Shown here in pieces: positions 1 to 8,895 of a DNA stretch of 64,000 bases. The notes beneath the pieces were generated by a model that saw only the letters and a program-made list of their open reading frames with translations, was not told the origin of the DNA and did not search any database. Within the stretch, counting starts at the first letter, position 1. The number at the start of each line of letters is the position of its first letter. The position numbers and the translations under genes were made by a program. This DNA is from a virus, in the IMG/VR virus record IMGVR_UViG_3300023174_000056, positions 62,001 through 126,000 of that record. The stretch is one strand, 5' to 3'.

Positions 1-30
1 TGGTAAATCTGTTTTTGTTGCTTCTGCCAT
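1..30 (-). CDS. Start of a gene cut by the window edge
   Basis: An ATG at 28-30 opens a frame reading MAEATKTDLP before the window ends. It lies three bases beyond the stop of the gp53-like gene, the tight spacing used throughout this operon, so it is probably the next tail or baseplate gene. Ten residues are too few to assign a function. Confidence 0.55.
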   Translation of the reverse strand, partial: MAEATKTDLP

Positions 31-33
31 TTA

Positions 34-372
34 TTAACCCTTAATATAAAATAAAATCTTATCTAGCGGTTGTGGTATTATAATTACATCTCCCGCTTTT
101 AGTTCTGCTTCAGTTGGTTTTTTATTGTAAAAAGAAATAACCCACCAGTATTTTGGATCGCCATAATATTTGTCGGATAATCTCCAAAATTTATCGTGTT
201 GCTTCCAGACATATTGGCTTAGTGTAAGCTCCGATATTTGTTCTAGGTCTGGATATGATAACTCTTGCGTGCCGTATTGTTTAATTACTTTTATATTTCT
301 ATCTTGCAAAGATTTATCATATAAAAAATTATTATTAGAAAATATCTCTGATCTCTCGTATCTTTCTGACAT
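34..372 (-). CDS. 53: Baseplate wedge protein, gp53-like (LysM-type fold)
   Basis: 112 residues. The C-terminal half has the pattern WRLSDKYYGDPKYWWVISFY, then KPTEAELKAGDVIIIPQPL, which is the LysM-like signature of T4 gp53 and related baseplate wedge proteins (a WW pair, an N/KKPTE turn, GDVI-IP). In T4, gp53 joins the wedges around the hub. The protein is shorter than T4 gp53. The ATG is preceded by AGGAAAA at good spacing. The neighbours are tail tube-associated and tape measure genes, which fits a baseplate role. The family call rests on motif reading only. Confidence 0.75.
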   Translation of the reverse strand: MSERYERSEIFSNNNFLYDKSLQDRNIKVIKQYGTQELSYPDLEQISELTLSQYVWKQHDKFWRLSDKYYGDPKYWWVISFYNKKPTEAELKAGDVIIIPQPLDKILFYIKG

Positions 373-383
373 TTTATATTTTC

Positions 384-1232
384 CTATGTAGGTTCAAGTA
401 TACCTGCTGATGCGTTTTGTAGTGCATCATTTACCGCTTCGCTTTCTGCTACTTTTTGTGCTTGTTCTTTATTTAATACACCTTCTGTTGTTGAGAAGCC
501 GTAAGGATAATAGCTTGTATTTGCTTGTTCATCACGTGATCCAAAAACATAAGTTCTTTCTGCGCCTTGCTTTGTATTTTGAATCCACCCTACAGAATGT
601 TCGTGGATTACGTTAAATCCAGATATATTAATACTAAATAATTTTGGAACAAAATATCTTGGAATATTATTTGTGTCTAGGACTTTTTTTGATAATTCAT
701 TAACGTTATAATCAACATCTTTATCGTTTCGAGAAAACGAGTGAAAACCAGCTTCTAAATTAGGAGAAAAATTTATATTTTTAATTTTACCTAATAATCC
801 ATTATTAAAAGTGCTAGAATCAACGCTGAAATTGGAGAATTTTAATCTAACAAGAGGTGAGGATGAAATTGTCAAGGCATTTCCACCCTGCTTATAAGAT
901 GGATATAAAAATTGCTTTAGAAGCGACATCTTCTGCATATTTTCAATAGCTTCTTCTATTCCATAGGATGGAACCTCAAAAGCAATGCTCACTATTCTTT
1001 TTGTACTTTGAAAAGTAGAAATATCATCCATTCTACCATAAACAGATTCATCTGACCATGTTGACTGGTGATCGTCACTAAATTCTGTTATAAAAGCTTT
1101 AAATCTAACAGCTTGATTTGTCAATAAATGATAAACTTCAATATAAGATCTATCGTTATTTGTTGTTAAATCGGTGCTTGATTCACCGTTTCTAAAATTA
1201 TATGGAAGATATCTTGTTTTATCGTTTGCCAT
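384..1232 (-). CDS. Baseplate / tail-tube initiator-like protein (gp48/gp54 position)
   Basis: 282 residues. The N-terminal half contains VRFKAFITEFSDDHQSTWSDESVYGRMDDISTF followed by a segment ending in a YPSY motif (LLKQFLYPSYKQGGN) and SPLVRLKFSNF; this RMD...YP-Y arrangement is typical of tube-fold proteins that cap the baseplate or start the tube in myophages. It lies directly downstream of the tape measure gene and upstream of gp53, where T4-like phages keep gp48 and gp54. The last ~50 residues are polar and Ala/Glu-rich. I infer a tube-initiator or hub role. It could also be another hub component. Confidence 0.55.
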   Translation of the reverse strand: MANDKTRYLPYNFRNGESSTDLTTNNDRSYIEVYHLLTNQAVRFKAFITEFSDDHQSTWSDESVYGRMDDISTFQSTKRIVSIAFEVPSYGIEEAIENMQKMSLLKQFLYPSYKQGGNALTISSSPLVRLKFSNFSVDSSTFNNGLLGKIKNINFSPNLEAGFHSFSRNDKDVDYNVNELSKKVLDTNNIPRYFVPKLFSINISGFNVIHEHSVGWIQNTKQGAERTYVFGSRDEQANTSYYPYGFSTTEGVLNKEQAQKVAESEAVNDALQNASAGILEPT

Positions 1233-1244
1233 TTATTATGCCTC

Positions 1245-3680
1245 TTATATAGCTTGTGGTCTTAATTCTGCATTTGCCAATCTTGCTATTTCTCTTCCGT
1301 TTGCTTGGATGACTAATGGACGATTTGCTAAAGCCATCATTGCTTGATACATTTTATCATCATTATTGCCAGAATTACGACCAGCTTTTGTAAAATCTAC
1401 TAGCATAGCAGTATCATTTTGTGTACCACTTATAAGTTTGCCAGCAGCGGTTTTAATAACTGGTAATCCAGGCGATGAAAGAACGTCCTCTCCTTTTTCA
1501 TCTGGTTTCAATGCTGTAGAAGATTTATTATCTGGAGCCATCTTATCCGTGAGTACTCCTCCAACACCCTTCATAAAATCTTCTGCAATGCCTAGTTTAT
1601 TCAATCCTTTTACTAAAACATCACCAGCACTCCATCCAAAAGCACCTGCAAGACCATTAACTATACTTAAACCAATACCAATTGGTCCTCCAAAAGCTAA
1701 AAGACCATTTAATATAGTATTGGCACCACCTTTTACGGCTATCTCGCCAACAGTTTTTTTAAGACCATCATCTGGCGTTTTCCCACCAGCTGTACCAGTT
1801 TCAATAGCATCCTTGATATCTTTATAAGTGAAAAACACGTCTAAGGCTGGTCCAAGGAATTTTAAAGCAGTTTTCAAGGCACCTTTTGCTGCTGCTTTAG
1901 CACCACCAGCAGCAACTTTGCCTCCAACATCAGCAGTGGCTTCTAGACCAGCTCTTTCTGCACCGCTTGCTAATTTATAAGCTTCTTTTGCGGTTTTTCC
2001 AGACGCACGGGCCTCTTTAAATATTTTGGTACCTTCTTCGCTTAGATTACCGATTGATTTTTTGCCAGCTTCTGCTACTGTTTTTGACCCTGCGGATGCA
2101 GGAACTGGTAAATTTCCTGCGCCTCCTCCCTTAAATATACCACCAATCTTATCCTTTAAAAATCCACCAGCCATATTTGCTGCAACTGCTCCAGCTAGGG
2201 CAGTAATTGTTCCAGCTAGAAAGAGTATCTTTCCTCCCAAAGAATCTAAAGTTTTGTCTAACTTATCATTCATTTGCAAATAAGTGTCAACTGCACCGGC
2301 ACCGCCTACTGCTTCAGTCATTCTAGCAGTAGTTTTACCAGCAGCACGCTCTTCACCAGTTGCTGCTTCTTTAGCTAAATCTCTTACACTTTTTTCTTTC
2401 TTTAAATCTTCCTGTTCTCTAATTGCTTTAGCTAATTTATCTCCTGTCAAATTAGCTAAACCTTTAAATGTTTGCGGATCAATACCAGAAGCTTGTGTGA
2501 CTGCTCTCATTACTTTTGGATCGTTTAAATCTAGACCCGCTCTTTGAATGTTTTCAACGATATATTGAATTTTTTCTGCGCCTTCTAGATTCACCAACTG
2601 CCCAACATCAAAAAGATCCATACCTGCTAAAGCATTCAATCTACCGGCAAACTCTCCTGCACCTTCAAATGTTGATAGCTTTTCCGTTAAGTCAGTTAAT
2701 GTACTAACTTGCGTTCCAGCTAAATGAGCTTGCCTCTCTAGCCCTTCAAATTGTTTTCCAGCGTTAGAACCATAAATTGCTAAACGATTTAAGTTTGAAG
2801 TTAAATCTGAGTTTACTTCTGAAGCTGTTTTTCCTATGGATCTTGCTAAATGCACTAAATTTTCTTCTAAATCTATTGCTGTTTCTTTAGAAACTCCAAG
2901 ATTTGTATTTAAAGTATTAACAACAGTAGAAAACTCCTTTGAAGGAACTCCTAATTGTTCAAGGCTTCTTGCCATTTCGGCCGCTCTTGAACGAAACTCT
3001 AAACTAGTATCATTAAAACCAACTATTGTAGTTGATAGATTACTAAAAACCCTAGCTGCGTCTTCATGTTGAGTTCCTAAATCTGCGGTAGCTTTCTGCA
3101 AGGCTACCATTTCTTCTTTATATTTTCTACCAGCTCCTGTTGTTTTAGCAAAGCTTGCTTGTGCTGCGTCCATTTGCTTTATCATTCCAATTGCCATTTC
3201 AGGAGTGTATAATCCTTTAATATTAAAGTAGGCTTTTCCGGCCTCCATGCCCATATCTTTAATATTACCAGCAATTTTTTTAAATGCTTCAGACGCTTTT
3301 GAAGTATTATTTTCAACTTCTTTTAATTCTTTATTGATTGTTTTTAGGTCTGCAATATATCTTTTTGCTTCTTCGCTATTCTTTTTTCCAGCCTTTATTT
3401 CGGCTTCGAGGGCGTCTTCAAGCGTGCGTTGCATCTGTTTTAATGCACGTTGCTTTTCACTTCTTAATTCTTCTCTTTTTTGCTCGCCAGAATAAATTTC
3501 TTCTATTAATTCTTTTTGAATTTTATAAACTTCATTTTGCTTTTGCAAACTAGCAGGAACATCAGAGGAATCACTATCGTCAGTAGCTGTTCTTCTTGTG
3601 GCTCTTGAAGATGTGCCACCTTTTACAACTTTAAGAAGGTTTTCTAAAGCCGACTCTAATTCTTTTGGATCATATGCCAT
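1245..3680 (-). CDS. Tail tape measure protein
   Basis: 811 residues. The N-terminus is strongly helical and charged, with coiled-coil character between about residues 45 and 140, followed by long alternating helices. Hydrophobic Gly/Ala-rich segments follow near residues 485-510 (LFLAGTITALAGAVAANMAGG) and 660-690 (GGPIGIGLSIVNGLAGAFGW), as in tape measure proteins that reach the host membrane. It lies after the tube and gp26-like chaperone genes, the usual place. T4 gp29 is 590 residues; by the common rule of about 0.15 nm per residue this one suggests a tail near 120 nm. It has its own upstream terminator/promoter-like pair (3727-3754, 3711-3719) and an AGGAAA ribosome site. Confidence 0.85.
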   Translation of the reverse strand: MAYDPKELESALENLLKVVKGGTSSRATRRTATDDSDSSDVPASLQKQNEVYKIQKELIEEIYSGEQKREELRSEKQRALKQMQRTLEDALEAEIKAGKKNSEEAKRYIADLKTINKELKEVENNTSKASEAFKKIAGNIKDMGMEAGKAYFNIKGLYTPEMAIGMIKQMDAAQASFAKTTGAGRKYKEEMVALQKATADLGTQHEDAARVFSNLSTTIVGFNDTSLEFRSRAAEMARSLEQLGVPSKEFSTVVNTLNTNLGVSKETAIDLEENLVHLARSIGKTASEVNSDLTSNLNRLAIYGSNAGKQFEGLERQAHLAGTQVSTLTDLTEKLSTFEGAGEFAGRLNALAGMDLFDVGQLVNLEGAEKIQYIVENIQRAGLDLNDPKVMRAVTQASGIDPQTFKGLANLTGDKLAKAIREQEDLKKEKSVRDLAKEAATGEERAAGKTTARMTEAVGGAGAVDTYLQMNDKLDKTLDSLGGKILFLAGTITALAGAVAANMAGGFLKDKIGGIFKGGGAGNLPVPASAGSKTVAEAGKKSIGNLSEEGTKIFKEARASGKTAKEAYKLASGAERAGLEATADVGGKVAAGGAKAAAKGALKTALKFLGPALDVFFTYKDIKDAIETGTAGGKTPDDGLKKTVGEIAVKGGANTILNGLLAFGGPIGIGLSIVNGLAGAFGWSAGDVLVKGLNKLGIAEDFMKGVGGVLTDKMAPDNKSSTALKPDEKGEDVLSSPGLPVIKTAAGKLISGTQNDTAMLVDFTKAGRNSGNNDDKMYQAMMALANRPLVIQANGREIARLANAELRPQAI

Positions 3681-3710
3681 TTAAATTTCCTCAAAACTCT
3701 TTATATACAA

Positions 3711-3719
3711 ATAAATAGT
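3711..3719 (-). promoter_or_regulatory. Promoter-like motif ACTATTTAT upstream of tape measure gene
   Basis: Minus-strand ACTATTTAT, 31 bases before the tape measure ATG and just after terminator 3727-3754. One of a family of such sites in this window; promoter function is inferred from placement. Confidence 0.5.
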
Positions 3720-3726
3720 GATAAAT

Positions 3727-3754
3727 AAAAAATCCCAGCTATTAGGCTGGGATT
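3727..3754 (-). terminator. Rho-independent terminator after the tail chaperone frames
   Basis: Nine-base stem AATCCCAGC / GCTGGGATT with a 6-base loop, followed on the minus strand by six T. It starts three bases past the stop of the 3757-3903 frame, which supports that frame being translated to its end. Confidence 0.85.
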
Positions 3755-3756
3755 AA

Positions 3757-3903
3757 TTATCTGGAAGTATTTGCTTTTTTATTTTCTTCTGCTTCCTCTT
3801 TCTTTAACTTAATAAGTCTTCTGAGCATCCACCGTCTTAGACCTATTGGCATATTATAAGTTTCAACTAAACTCCAGCCGTTATAATACTTAAGAAGAAA
3901 CAT
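3757..3903 (-). CDS. Short frame downstream of gp26-like gene, probably its frameshift extension
   Basis: From its ATG at 3903 this frame codes for 48 residues, with the core YYNGWSLVETYNMPIGLRRW and a Lys/Glu-rich tail. The frame stays open upstream to base 3951, overlapping the end of the gp26-like gene exactly at a run of seven T (3943-3949). Translated from the run, it adds about 61 residues. The ATG has only a GAGG two bases away, a poor start site. Short proteins with a W-x-x-x-E/D-x-x-xMP-x-x-xR pattern follow the gp26-like gene in other myophages and in contractile injection systems. I favour expression as a +1 (or -2) fusion, as for tail assembly chaperones placed before tape measure genes. 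A stand-alone protein is the alternative. Confidence 0.65.
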   Translation of the reverse strand: MFLLKYYNGWSLVETYNMPIGLRRWMLRRLIKLKKEEAEENKKANTSR

Positions 3904-3931
3904 TTCCTCATATATAGATTCAATATATTCT

Positions 3932-4771
3932 TTACTTAGACCAAAAAAAGTTTACGTTAAACGGCACCTCCATGTCCGTTTCGTTTTGGCATACAGTACA
4001 AGTAACCACTGTATTGGTTGTAATATTTGGGAAGCATTCTGCATAAACATTTCTTAAAAACTTGGAGTCTCTAGCTGGCATACTCATTATTGCCTGATAG
4101 ATTATGTTTTCCTCAGAAACTCCATTAATTGAATAAATAAAAGTCTTAGCAGTTTCAATTAATGTATTTTCTTCTAGTTTATGTTTTTTTCTACCTTCTA
4201 GGATTTTTTGAAGTTTTTCTTGTTCATATCCATCTAATGGCTTCACTTCTATTTTCCATTTTGTTACTGGTAGTACAACTTCAACTAATCCATTTTCTAA
4301 TAATCTACAACCTTCTTTTAATTCAGGCTCTTTTATCTTCAAAAGCGTGCTTAAATCTACTTCAGTATCAAAAGAGCTACCACAAGAGGAACATTCCGCT
4401 TTTATTGGATATTCTGGCCCATAACCACTGATTCTTGCTGCTAACAATAGAGCATTTTTGTCTATAACAAGTAAAGATGTTGGGTCTATTCTTTTGTCAA
4501 CCAAAATTGATTGCAAAAGGCGATCCATAACAATACCTTTTTCTAAAAATGATTTATTGTAGAGAATGTCCTCTTCACGGGCAGTCATTTCCTTTATTTC
4601 GGCTGACTCTTTACCGTGAAGAGGATGTTCTGGAGGATAATACGCACCTTTTGATGGTAAATCCACTAATTGCGTTGGTACTACATAATTAAACGGACTT
4701 CTTACTGCTTCTACATCTGAATCTTGCGTGTGTAATTGATTACTTGTCAAGCGGTCTTGATTATTTCTCAT
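3932..4771 (-). CDS. 26: Tail assembly chaperone / baseplate protein, gp26-like (T4_baseplate family)
   Basis: 279 residues. Two Cys pairs are visible, ECSSCGSSF near residue 130 and TCTVCQNET near residue 263, which could bind one zinc. The fold-order and neighbours match the T4 gp26-like family (Pfam T4_baseplate) found between tube and tape measure genes in T4-like phages and contractile injection systems, where it acts in hub or tail assembly. The gene ends FFWSK after reading AAC TTT TTT TGG; the seven-T run there permits a shift into the 3757-3903 frame, giving a product near 338 residues. The ATG follows the tube gene by about 20 bases with a weak AGAG site. Confidence 0.75.
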   Translation of the reverse strand: MRNNQDRLTSNQLHTQDSDVEAVRSPFNYVVPTQLVDLPSKGAYYPPEHPLHGKESAEIKEMTAREEDILYNKSFLEKGIVMDRLLQSILVDKRIDPTSLLVIDKNALLLAARISGYGPEYPIKAECSSCGSSFDTEVDLSTLLKIKEPELKEGCRLLENGLVEVVLPVTKWKIEVKPLDGYEQEKLQKILEGRKKHKLEENTLIETAKTFIYSINGVSEENIIYQAIMSMPARDSKFLRNVYAECFPNITTNTVVTCTVCQNETDMEVPFNVNFFWSK

Positions 4772-4790
4772 CTAAAACTCTTTTCTTTTG

Positions 4791-5381
4791 TTATGATAAG
4801 TTTCCTACTACCCAGTATTTTCTTGTAGGTGAAATTCCGTTAGCTGTGTGGCGTGAGCCTTGGTTTACTGTTGATAATTGTGCCCAGTCATAAGCTAATG
4901 TCATTTTAACTTCAATTAAACCTTCATTTTCATATGAGAGCGAACCACCAAAGTCTGCTGATTTAACGATTGGATTTGTTAATCTCCAAACTTCGATTGG
5001 CTTACCTTGTGCATCAACTTGCTTAATATAAACTTCTCCCAAAGTGTTTGTTGATTTTTTCTTTGAGATTGTTTCCACACCAACACCTTGTGGTGCAGCA
5101 ACTGGTGGGTTATAACCAGATTGGCGTAAGATTGTAGCCAAAATATTTACTGAGTCTGGTTGAACTGGATCTACCAATGTAATATTAATGTCATTCCAAG
5201 TAACGTTACCTGGATATTTATAGGTATGTCCAAAGAACTTGTGTTCTTGTGCGCCAACAGTTGCTACTGGTTTATCGACTGATTTAACCACCCATAAAGG
5301 GATATGGTTTGATAAACCAAATACCCATCTAAACTGTCTCTTTGGTTCTACGCTGCTATCGCTCCAAAATGATCCTGCCAT
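4791..5381 (-). CDS. 19: Tail tube protein (gp19-like)
   Basis: 196 residues. The sequence FRWVFGLSNHIPLWVVKSVDKP, then KFFGHTYKYPGNVTWNDINITLVDP, matches T4-type tail tube subunits (gp19 family). Subunits stack as hexameric rings to form the inner tube under the sheath. Length is near T4 gp19 (163 residues) with modest extension, and the C-terminus carries the usual LAYDWAQL strand. It lies directly downstream of the sheath gene, the standard order, and has a strong GAGG site before ATG. A high-copy protein. Confidence 0.9.
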   Translation of the reverse strand: MAGSFWSDSSVEPKRQFRWVFGLSNHIPLWVVKSVDKPVATVGAQEHKFFGHTYKYPGNVTWNDINITLVDPVQPDSVNILATILRQSGYNPPVAAPQGVGVETISKKKSTNTLGEVYIKQVDAQGKPIEVWRLTNPIVKSADFGGSLSYENEGLIEVKMTLAYDWAQLSTVNQGSRHTANGISPTRKYWVVGNLS

Positions 5382-5412
5382 CTTTTTTTTCCTCTTTTAT
5401 TATACTTCTGTT

Positions 5413-5421
5413 TTAAATAGT
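5413..5421 (-). promoter_or_regulatory. Promoter-like motif ACTATTTAA upstream of tail tube gene
   Basis: Minus-strand ACTATTTAA, one mismatch from the recurrent ACTATTTAT, 32 bases before the tube ATG. It also forms one arm of the inverted repeat AAATAGT / ACTATTT at 5415-5434, so a weak hairpin is an alternative reading. Confidence 0.35.
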
Positions 5422-5435
5422 GTTAAAACTATTTT

Positions 5436-8285
5436 TTAATCGTTGAAAGAAGCACCGCTATTTGTTACAACGAAATCTAGAGCAATAAATTCAATTGCAC
5501 GTGCTGGCTTCAATAGGATCTTGGCATACATGATGTTTCTATCAACTAGTTCTGGAGTTGTTGTTGTTTCGTCAAGAATGACTCTGAAGTCTGTTAATCC
5601 TAATCTTGCTTGAATGCTTGCCAAGAATGGATTAACTTGACCCAAGAATCTTTCCCAAGTTACTTGAACGTCTGGATCAAATAGCACAGTTGAAGCAACA
5701 CGACTAATTTCTTTCTTAACGTAATTCATTAATCTACGAACGTTAATACGGTCAAGAGCGCTTTCAGTTACTTGTAGGGTCTTTTGACCAAAGATAACGA
5801 TACCCTCTGCTGGGAATGAAGCGATTGGGTTAATATTTGTTTCGTATAATAAATCACGTTCTTTTGAATTAAGTTTTTGTGATACTGCTGTAACTGTCAA
5901 ACCGCCAGCGCTATTTTCTGATAGTCCGCCACGGGTGAACCCTGCTGGGGCAAACCATATTTCTGAGAATCTTCTTGTTGTTGCAAAAGTCCCCAAGGCA
6001 ACAACTGATGGAGGCATCCAAACAGTGTTTGTTGAATAATCATCCTTGACTAATACCCAAGGATAGAAAGCGCATCCATATGAGCTATTAATAGTTAAAT
6101 CGTCCTTAACATAGGATACAGCGTCAGCAACGTTTGGTTTACGAGCAGATTCTGCGTCTTTATTTTCTGTGCTTGGTGTGTAATCGCCTTGTAAGTCAAT
6201 GATTGCCAATGAATCTCCACGTGTTTCACATGCTGCAATCATTTTTTTATGAATACTTGTGTTTTTAATTCCTGGGATTGCCAAAGTATTCATTTCAACA
6301 ACTTCTGGATCTGAAACAGCGTCAATGGCAACGTTTAATGAATTAATTGCATAGCTTGTTGTTTCATCGGCTGTTGCATCTAGAACTGCCGCTGAGTTGT
6401 TGAATGGTTCTTTTTCTGTAATGTCTAGACCTTCAAATCCGCCAGCTAATGGCAAGGTGAATTTATTAAAATGAGCTAAGAATGTACCTAGTTCATCGCC
6501 ACCCATATTTGAAGTTACAGAATTTCCAGAAGCTCTATTTCCTGGTGTCCATGAGGCTTCCTTGTATTTACCAGTTTGTGAATTTAAAGAACCAGAAATA
6601 TCATCTAAAGAAAACACAAATGAGTATTGTTTAACTGATTCAGGTACGCCAACTGGTTTAGTTCTTAAGTACTCTGGGATTTCTTTATTAAATAACTTTG
6701 TACCTTCTACTGCTGTCTTCATACCCCAGTAAATATTCTCTGGTCTTGTGATGTAGTTATCTTCAATGCTACTTGTTAGAACTGCTGGCAATTGTGGGAA
6801 TGCAAAGCTTGCTGTCCATTCGGCTGTGCAAGTAGGACCGCTTGAGCTTACTACGCCATAAAATTGAGTTGTTAAGTAGCTTGAACCATCAGATTTTGAT
6901 AAGTTTGTAGCTGCGGCATTTGCAGAAGCTGAAACATTAGCAACTGTCTTATATGTTTCTGGACCGTAGAAACCAAATGGTAGTAAGTCTTGGTCAGTTA
7001 TACCAGCCTCTACATCTGGATCTACTTCTACACGAACATATCTTGACATATTTTCATATGTGCCATATTCTTTAAATCTTCTGTTTATATAATCCCATTC
7101 TGTGTATTTATCGCCAATCTTCTTTGAGATATAATTTGGCGATGAAGGATCAAGAGAAATTTGATCAAATCTTTCTAGCACAATTTGTTGATCATCAGTA
7201 TCTTTAATATCTCTGATTACAACTGCAAAGCTTCCAAATTTAAGGTACTTGCTAGCTGGGACTTTGATGTCTTGGATAGAAATTTTTACACTTTTTTGTA
7301 CTGATTCGTCTTCTGATAAAGTGTGAAACTTGAAAAGTTTCTGTGATGGTGCGCCAACTGTTAAATCTGTGCTTGCAGCCCACTCTACTGGTTGCCCTTT
7401 ATGTTGTGCAAAAATCCAACCACTTTCTGATTTTGCAGCATCTTTTTTGAAATTGCTTGCTTTTTTATCACCTTGAGCTAAACCTAAGATAATGGCTGCT
7501 ACTTCGCCATTATATGATTTAACTGCGTTTTCAAATGTTTCACCCAACCAATAAATCTCTGGTTGTGACGATAGGGCATCATTTACTTTTGAAGGGCTTG
7601 TATTTAATACGTTTCTAATGAATAATTTTGAATCTTCATTAAAGTTTACAATTTTTGAAGGCAATGCGACATTGCTTTTGCTTTTAAAAGTTAGTTTAAA
7701 TTCTTTTGCTTGTAAGTCTGTAGAAGTTGTTTTAACCCAAGTGCCAGCTTTACCGTCTACTGCTGAATTGTCTAAAGCACTTCCTGAAAGACCGACGCTT
7801 CCTTCGTCTACATAAATAATTGCTGCTAATTGTGCAGTACCACTAACTGTTGTACCGCTCACAGGAGCTAGGAACAAACCAAAGGCTCCACCGTTTAAGT
7901 TTTGAGTAACGTTTAAGCTATTTGTTGTAGACCATCCTGCATACCCCAACTCTGAAGCGTCTGGATTTTGATATCCGCCCAAACGAACGAAGGTTAGTGG
8001 ACCTGCATTTTTTAAATATGCTTCTGCTGCATAAGCGCCATAGGTTGGAGCAATTTGATTACCTTCTCTCCATACATCTACATTTTTTGAGCCAGCTACT
8101 GGTTTACCAAATAGTTGTTCAAATTCTAATACTGATTGTACTTTTACTGGACGTAAAATTGGGCCTTTTAGTGAACGACCAACAACAACTGGACCGATTT
8201 CTTCAAATTCTCTTGGTAATTGTGATTGATCAATTTCATTTACGAAAACGCCTGGAGACACGAACTTAAAGCTGTTAACTGACAT
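5436..8285 (-). CDS. 18: Tail sheath protein (gp18-like), enlarged
   Basis: 949 residues against 659 in T4 gp18. The N-terminus VSPGVFVNEIDQSQLPREFEEIGPVVVGRS is the canonical sheath start, with the strand that links neighbouring subunits. The conserved C-terminal domain (about residues 700-949) contains RRLMNYVKKEISRVASTVLFDPDVQVTWERF and ends LKPARAIEFIALDFVV. The extra ~290 residues sit in the middle, probably as surface-exposed insertion domains, as is usual where sheaths differ in length. Strong AAGGAG site. Polymerised sheath contracts to drive the tube through the envelope. Confidence 0.92.
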   Translation of the reverse strand: MSVNSFKFVSPGVFVNEIDQSQLPREFEEIGPVVVGRSLKGPILRPVKVQSVLEFEQLFGKPVAGSKNVDVWREGNQIAPTYGAYAAEAYLKNAGPLTFVRLGGYQNPDASELGYAGWSTTNSLNVTQNLNGGAFGLFLAPVSGTTVSGTAQLAAIIYVDEGSVGLSGSALDNSAVDGKAGTWVKTTSTDLQAKEFKLTFKSKSNVALPSKIVNFNEDSKLFIRNVLNTSPSKVNDALSSQPEIYWLGETFENAVKSYNGEVAAIILGLAQGDKKASNFKKDAAKSESGWIFAQHKGQPVEWAASTDLTVGAPSQKLFKFHTLSEDESVQKSVKISIQDIKVPASKYLKFGSFAVVIRDIKDTDDQQIVLERFDQISLDPSSPNYISKKIGDKYTEWDYINRRFKEYGTYENMSRYVRVEVDPDVEAGITDQDLLPFGFYGPETYKTVANVSASANAAATNLSKSDGSSYLTTQFYGVVSSSGPTCTAEWTASFAFPQLPAVLTSSIEDNYITRPENIYWGMKTAVEGTKLFNKEIPEYLRTKPVGVPESVKQYSFVFSLDDISGSLNSQTGKYKEASWTPGNRASGNSVTSNMGGDELGTFLAHFNKFTLPLAGGFEGLDITEKEPFNNSAAVLDATADETTSYAINSLNVAIDAVSDPEVVEMNTLAIPGIKNTSIHKKMIAACETRGDSLAIIDLQGDYTPSTENKDAESARKPNVADAVSYVKDDLTINSSYGCAFYPWVLVKDDYSTNTVWMPPSVVALGTFATTRRFSEIWFAPAGFTRGGLSENSAGGLTVTAVSQKLNSKERDLLYETNINPIASFPAEGIVIFGQKTLQVTESALDRINVRRLMNYVKKEISRVASTVLFDPDVQVTWERFLGQVNPFLASIQARLGLTDFRVILDETTTTPELVDRNIMYAKILLKPARAIEFIALDFVVTNSGASFND

Positions 8286-8350
8286 TTATTTTTCTCCTTG
8301 GGAGCAAATTTTTTTTCAAAATTTAGTCAAATATTTTAAAAATATTTATT

Positions 8351-8359
8351 ATAAGTAGT
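8351..8359 (-). promoter_or_regulatory. Promoter-like motif ACTACTTAT upstream of sheath gene
   Basis: Minus-strand ACTACTTAT in the 97-base gap between the 8383-8889 gene and the sheath start, 66 bases before the sheath ATG. This is the longest leader among the motif sites. Confidence 0.45.
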
Positions 8360-8382
8360 ATTTTGTGTTTTGAAATGTCAAA

Positions 8383-8889
8383 TTACTTTGAATTGAAAAC
8401 ACTTTCTCTGGCTTTGATGCACTTGGCAATAATTTCAAATTTATGATCTATTTGACCAAATAATCTCTTACTTTCATTTAATGTAACAATTTCGTAGAAT
8501 GTATCGCCATATGCAACAAAATCTCCTTCTCTTACATACAAATCTTGATCTTCAATAAGCCTTCTACGATGAAATTTAACAGTTATTGAAGTAACACGAT
8601 CAATACCAAATGCTTCTGTTGATGTTTTTGAGCCTTCCCATTCAACTAAAACATTTATTTTAACTGGTGCAAGGAATGTTTTTTGCACAGCCTCGCCATA
8701 AATTGGATGATAGTTCGTTAACTCTCTGCTTATAGGATAGTATACAATTGTTTGTCCAATAACTCTTTCAATTAGCTCATCATTTACTTGTTTTACTAAA
8801 TTTCTCTCCTTTTCACCAAGAAAAAGAGGAGGAGGAGGCGATTCAGGCGGTAATTGCGCTATATTATCGTCTTTTTTTCTTCTAGCCAT
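8383..8889 (-). CDS. Neck / head-tail connector protein (gp14 position)
   Basis: 168 residues. It begins with a basic and proline-rich stretch (MARRKKDD, PPESPPPPLF) and continues with a beta-rich domain containing FGIDRVTSITVKFHRRRL, VREGDFVAYGDTFYEIV and DHKFEIIAKCIKARES. The small beta-barrel style with GD-FV-YGDTFYEIV resembles head-completion or stopper proteins of myophage necks. It lies between the gp13-like gene and the sheath, where T4 keeps gp14. It is shorter than T4 gp14 (256 residues), so the assignment rests on position and strand pattern. Confidence 0.6.
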   Translation of the reverse strand: MARRKKDDNIAQLPPESPPPPLFLGEKERNLVKQVNDELIERVIGQTIVYYPISRELTNYHPIYGEAVQKTFLAPVKINVLVEWEGSKTSTEAFGIDRVTSITVKFHRRRLIEDQDLYVREGDFVAYGDTFYEIVTLNESKRLFGQIDHKFEIIAKCIKARESVFNSK

Positions 8890-8895
8890 CTAGTT

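Noticed and set aside
5415-5434. Inverted repeat AAATAGT / ACTATTT as a terminator after the sheath gene
   Set aside because: Only A/T pairs and no following T-run on the minus strand; better explained as a promoter-like motif with chance symmetry.
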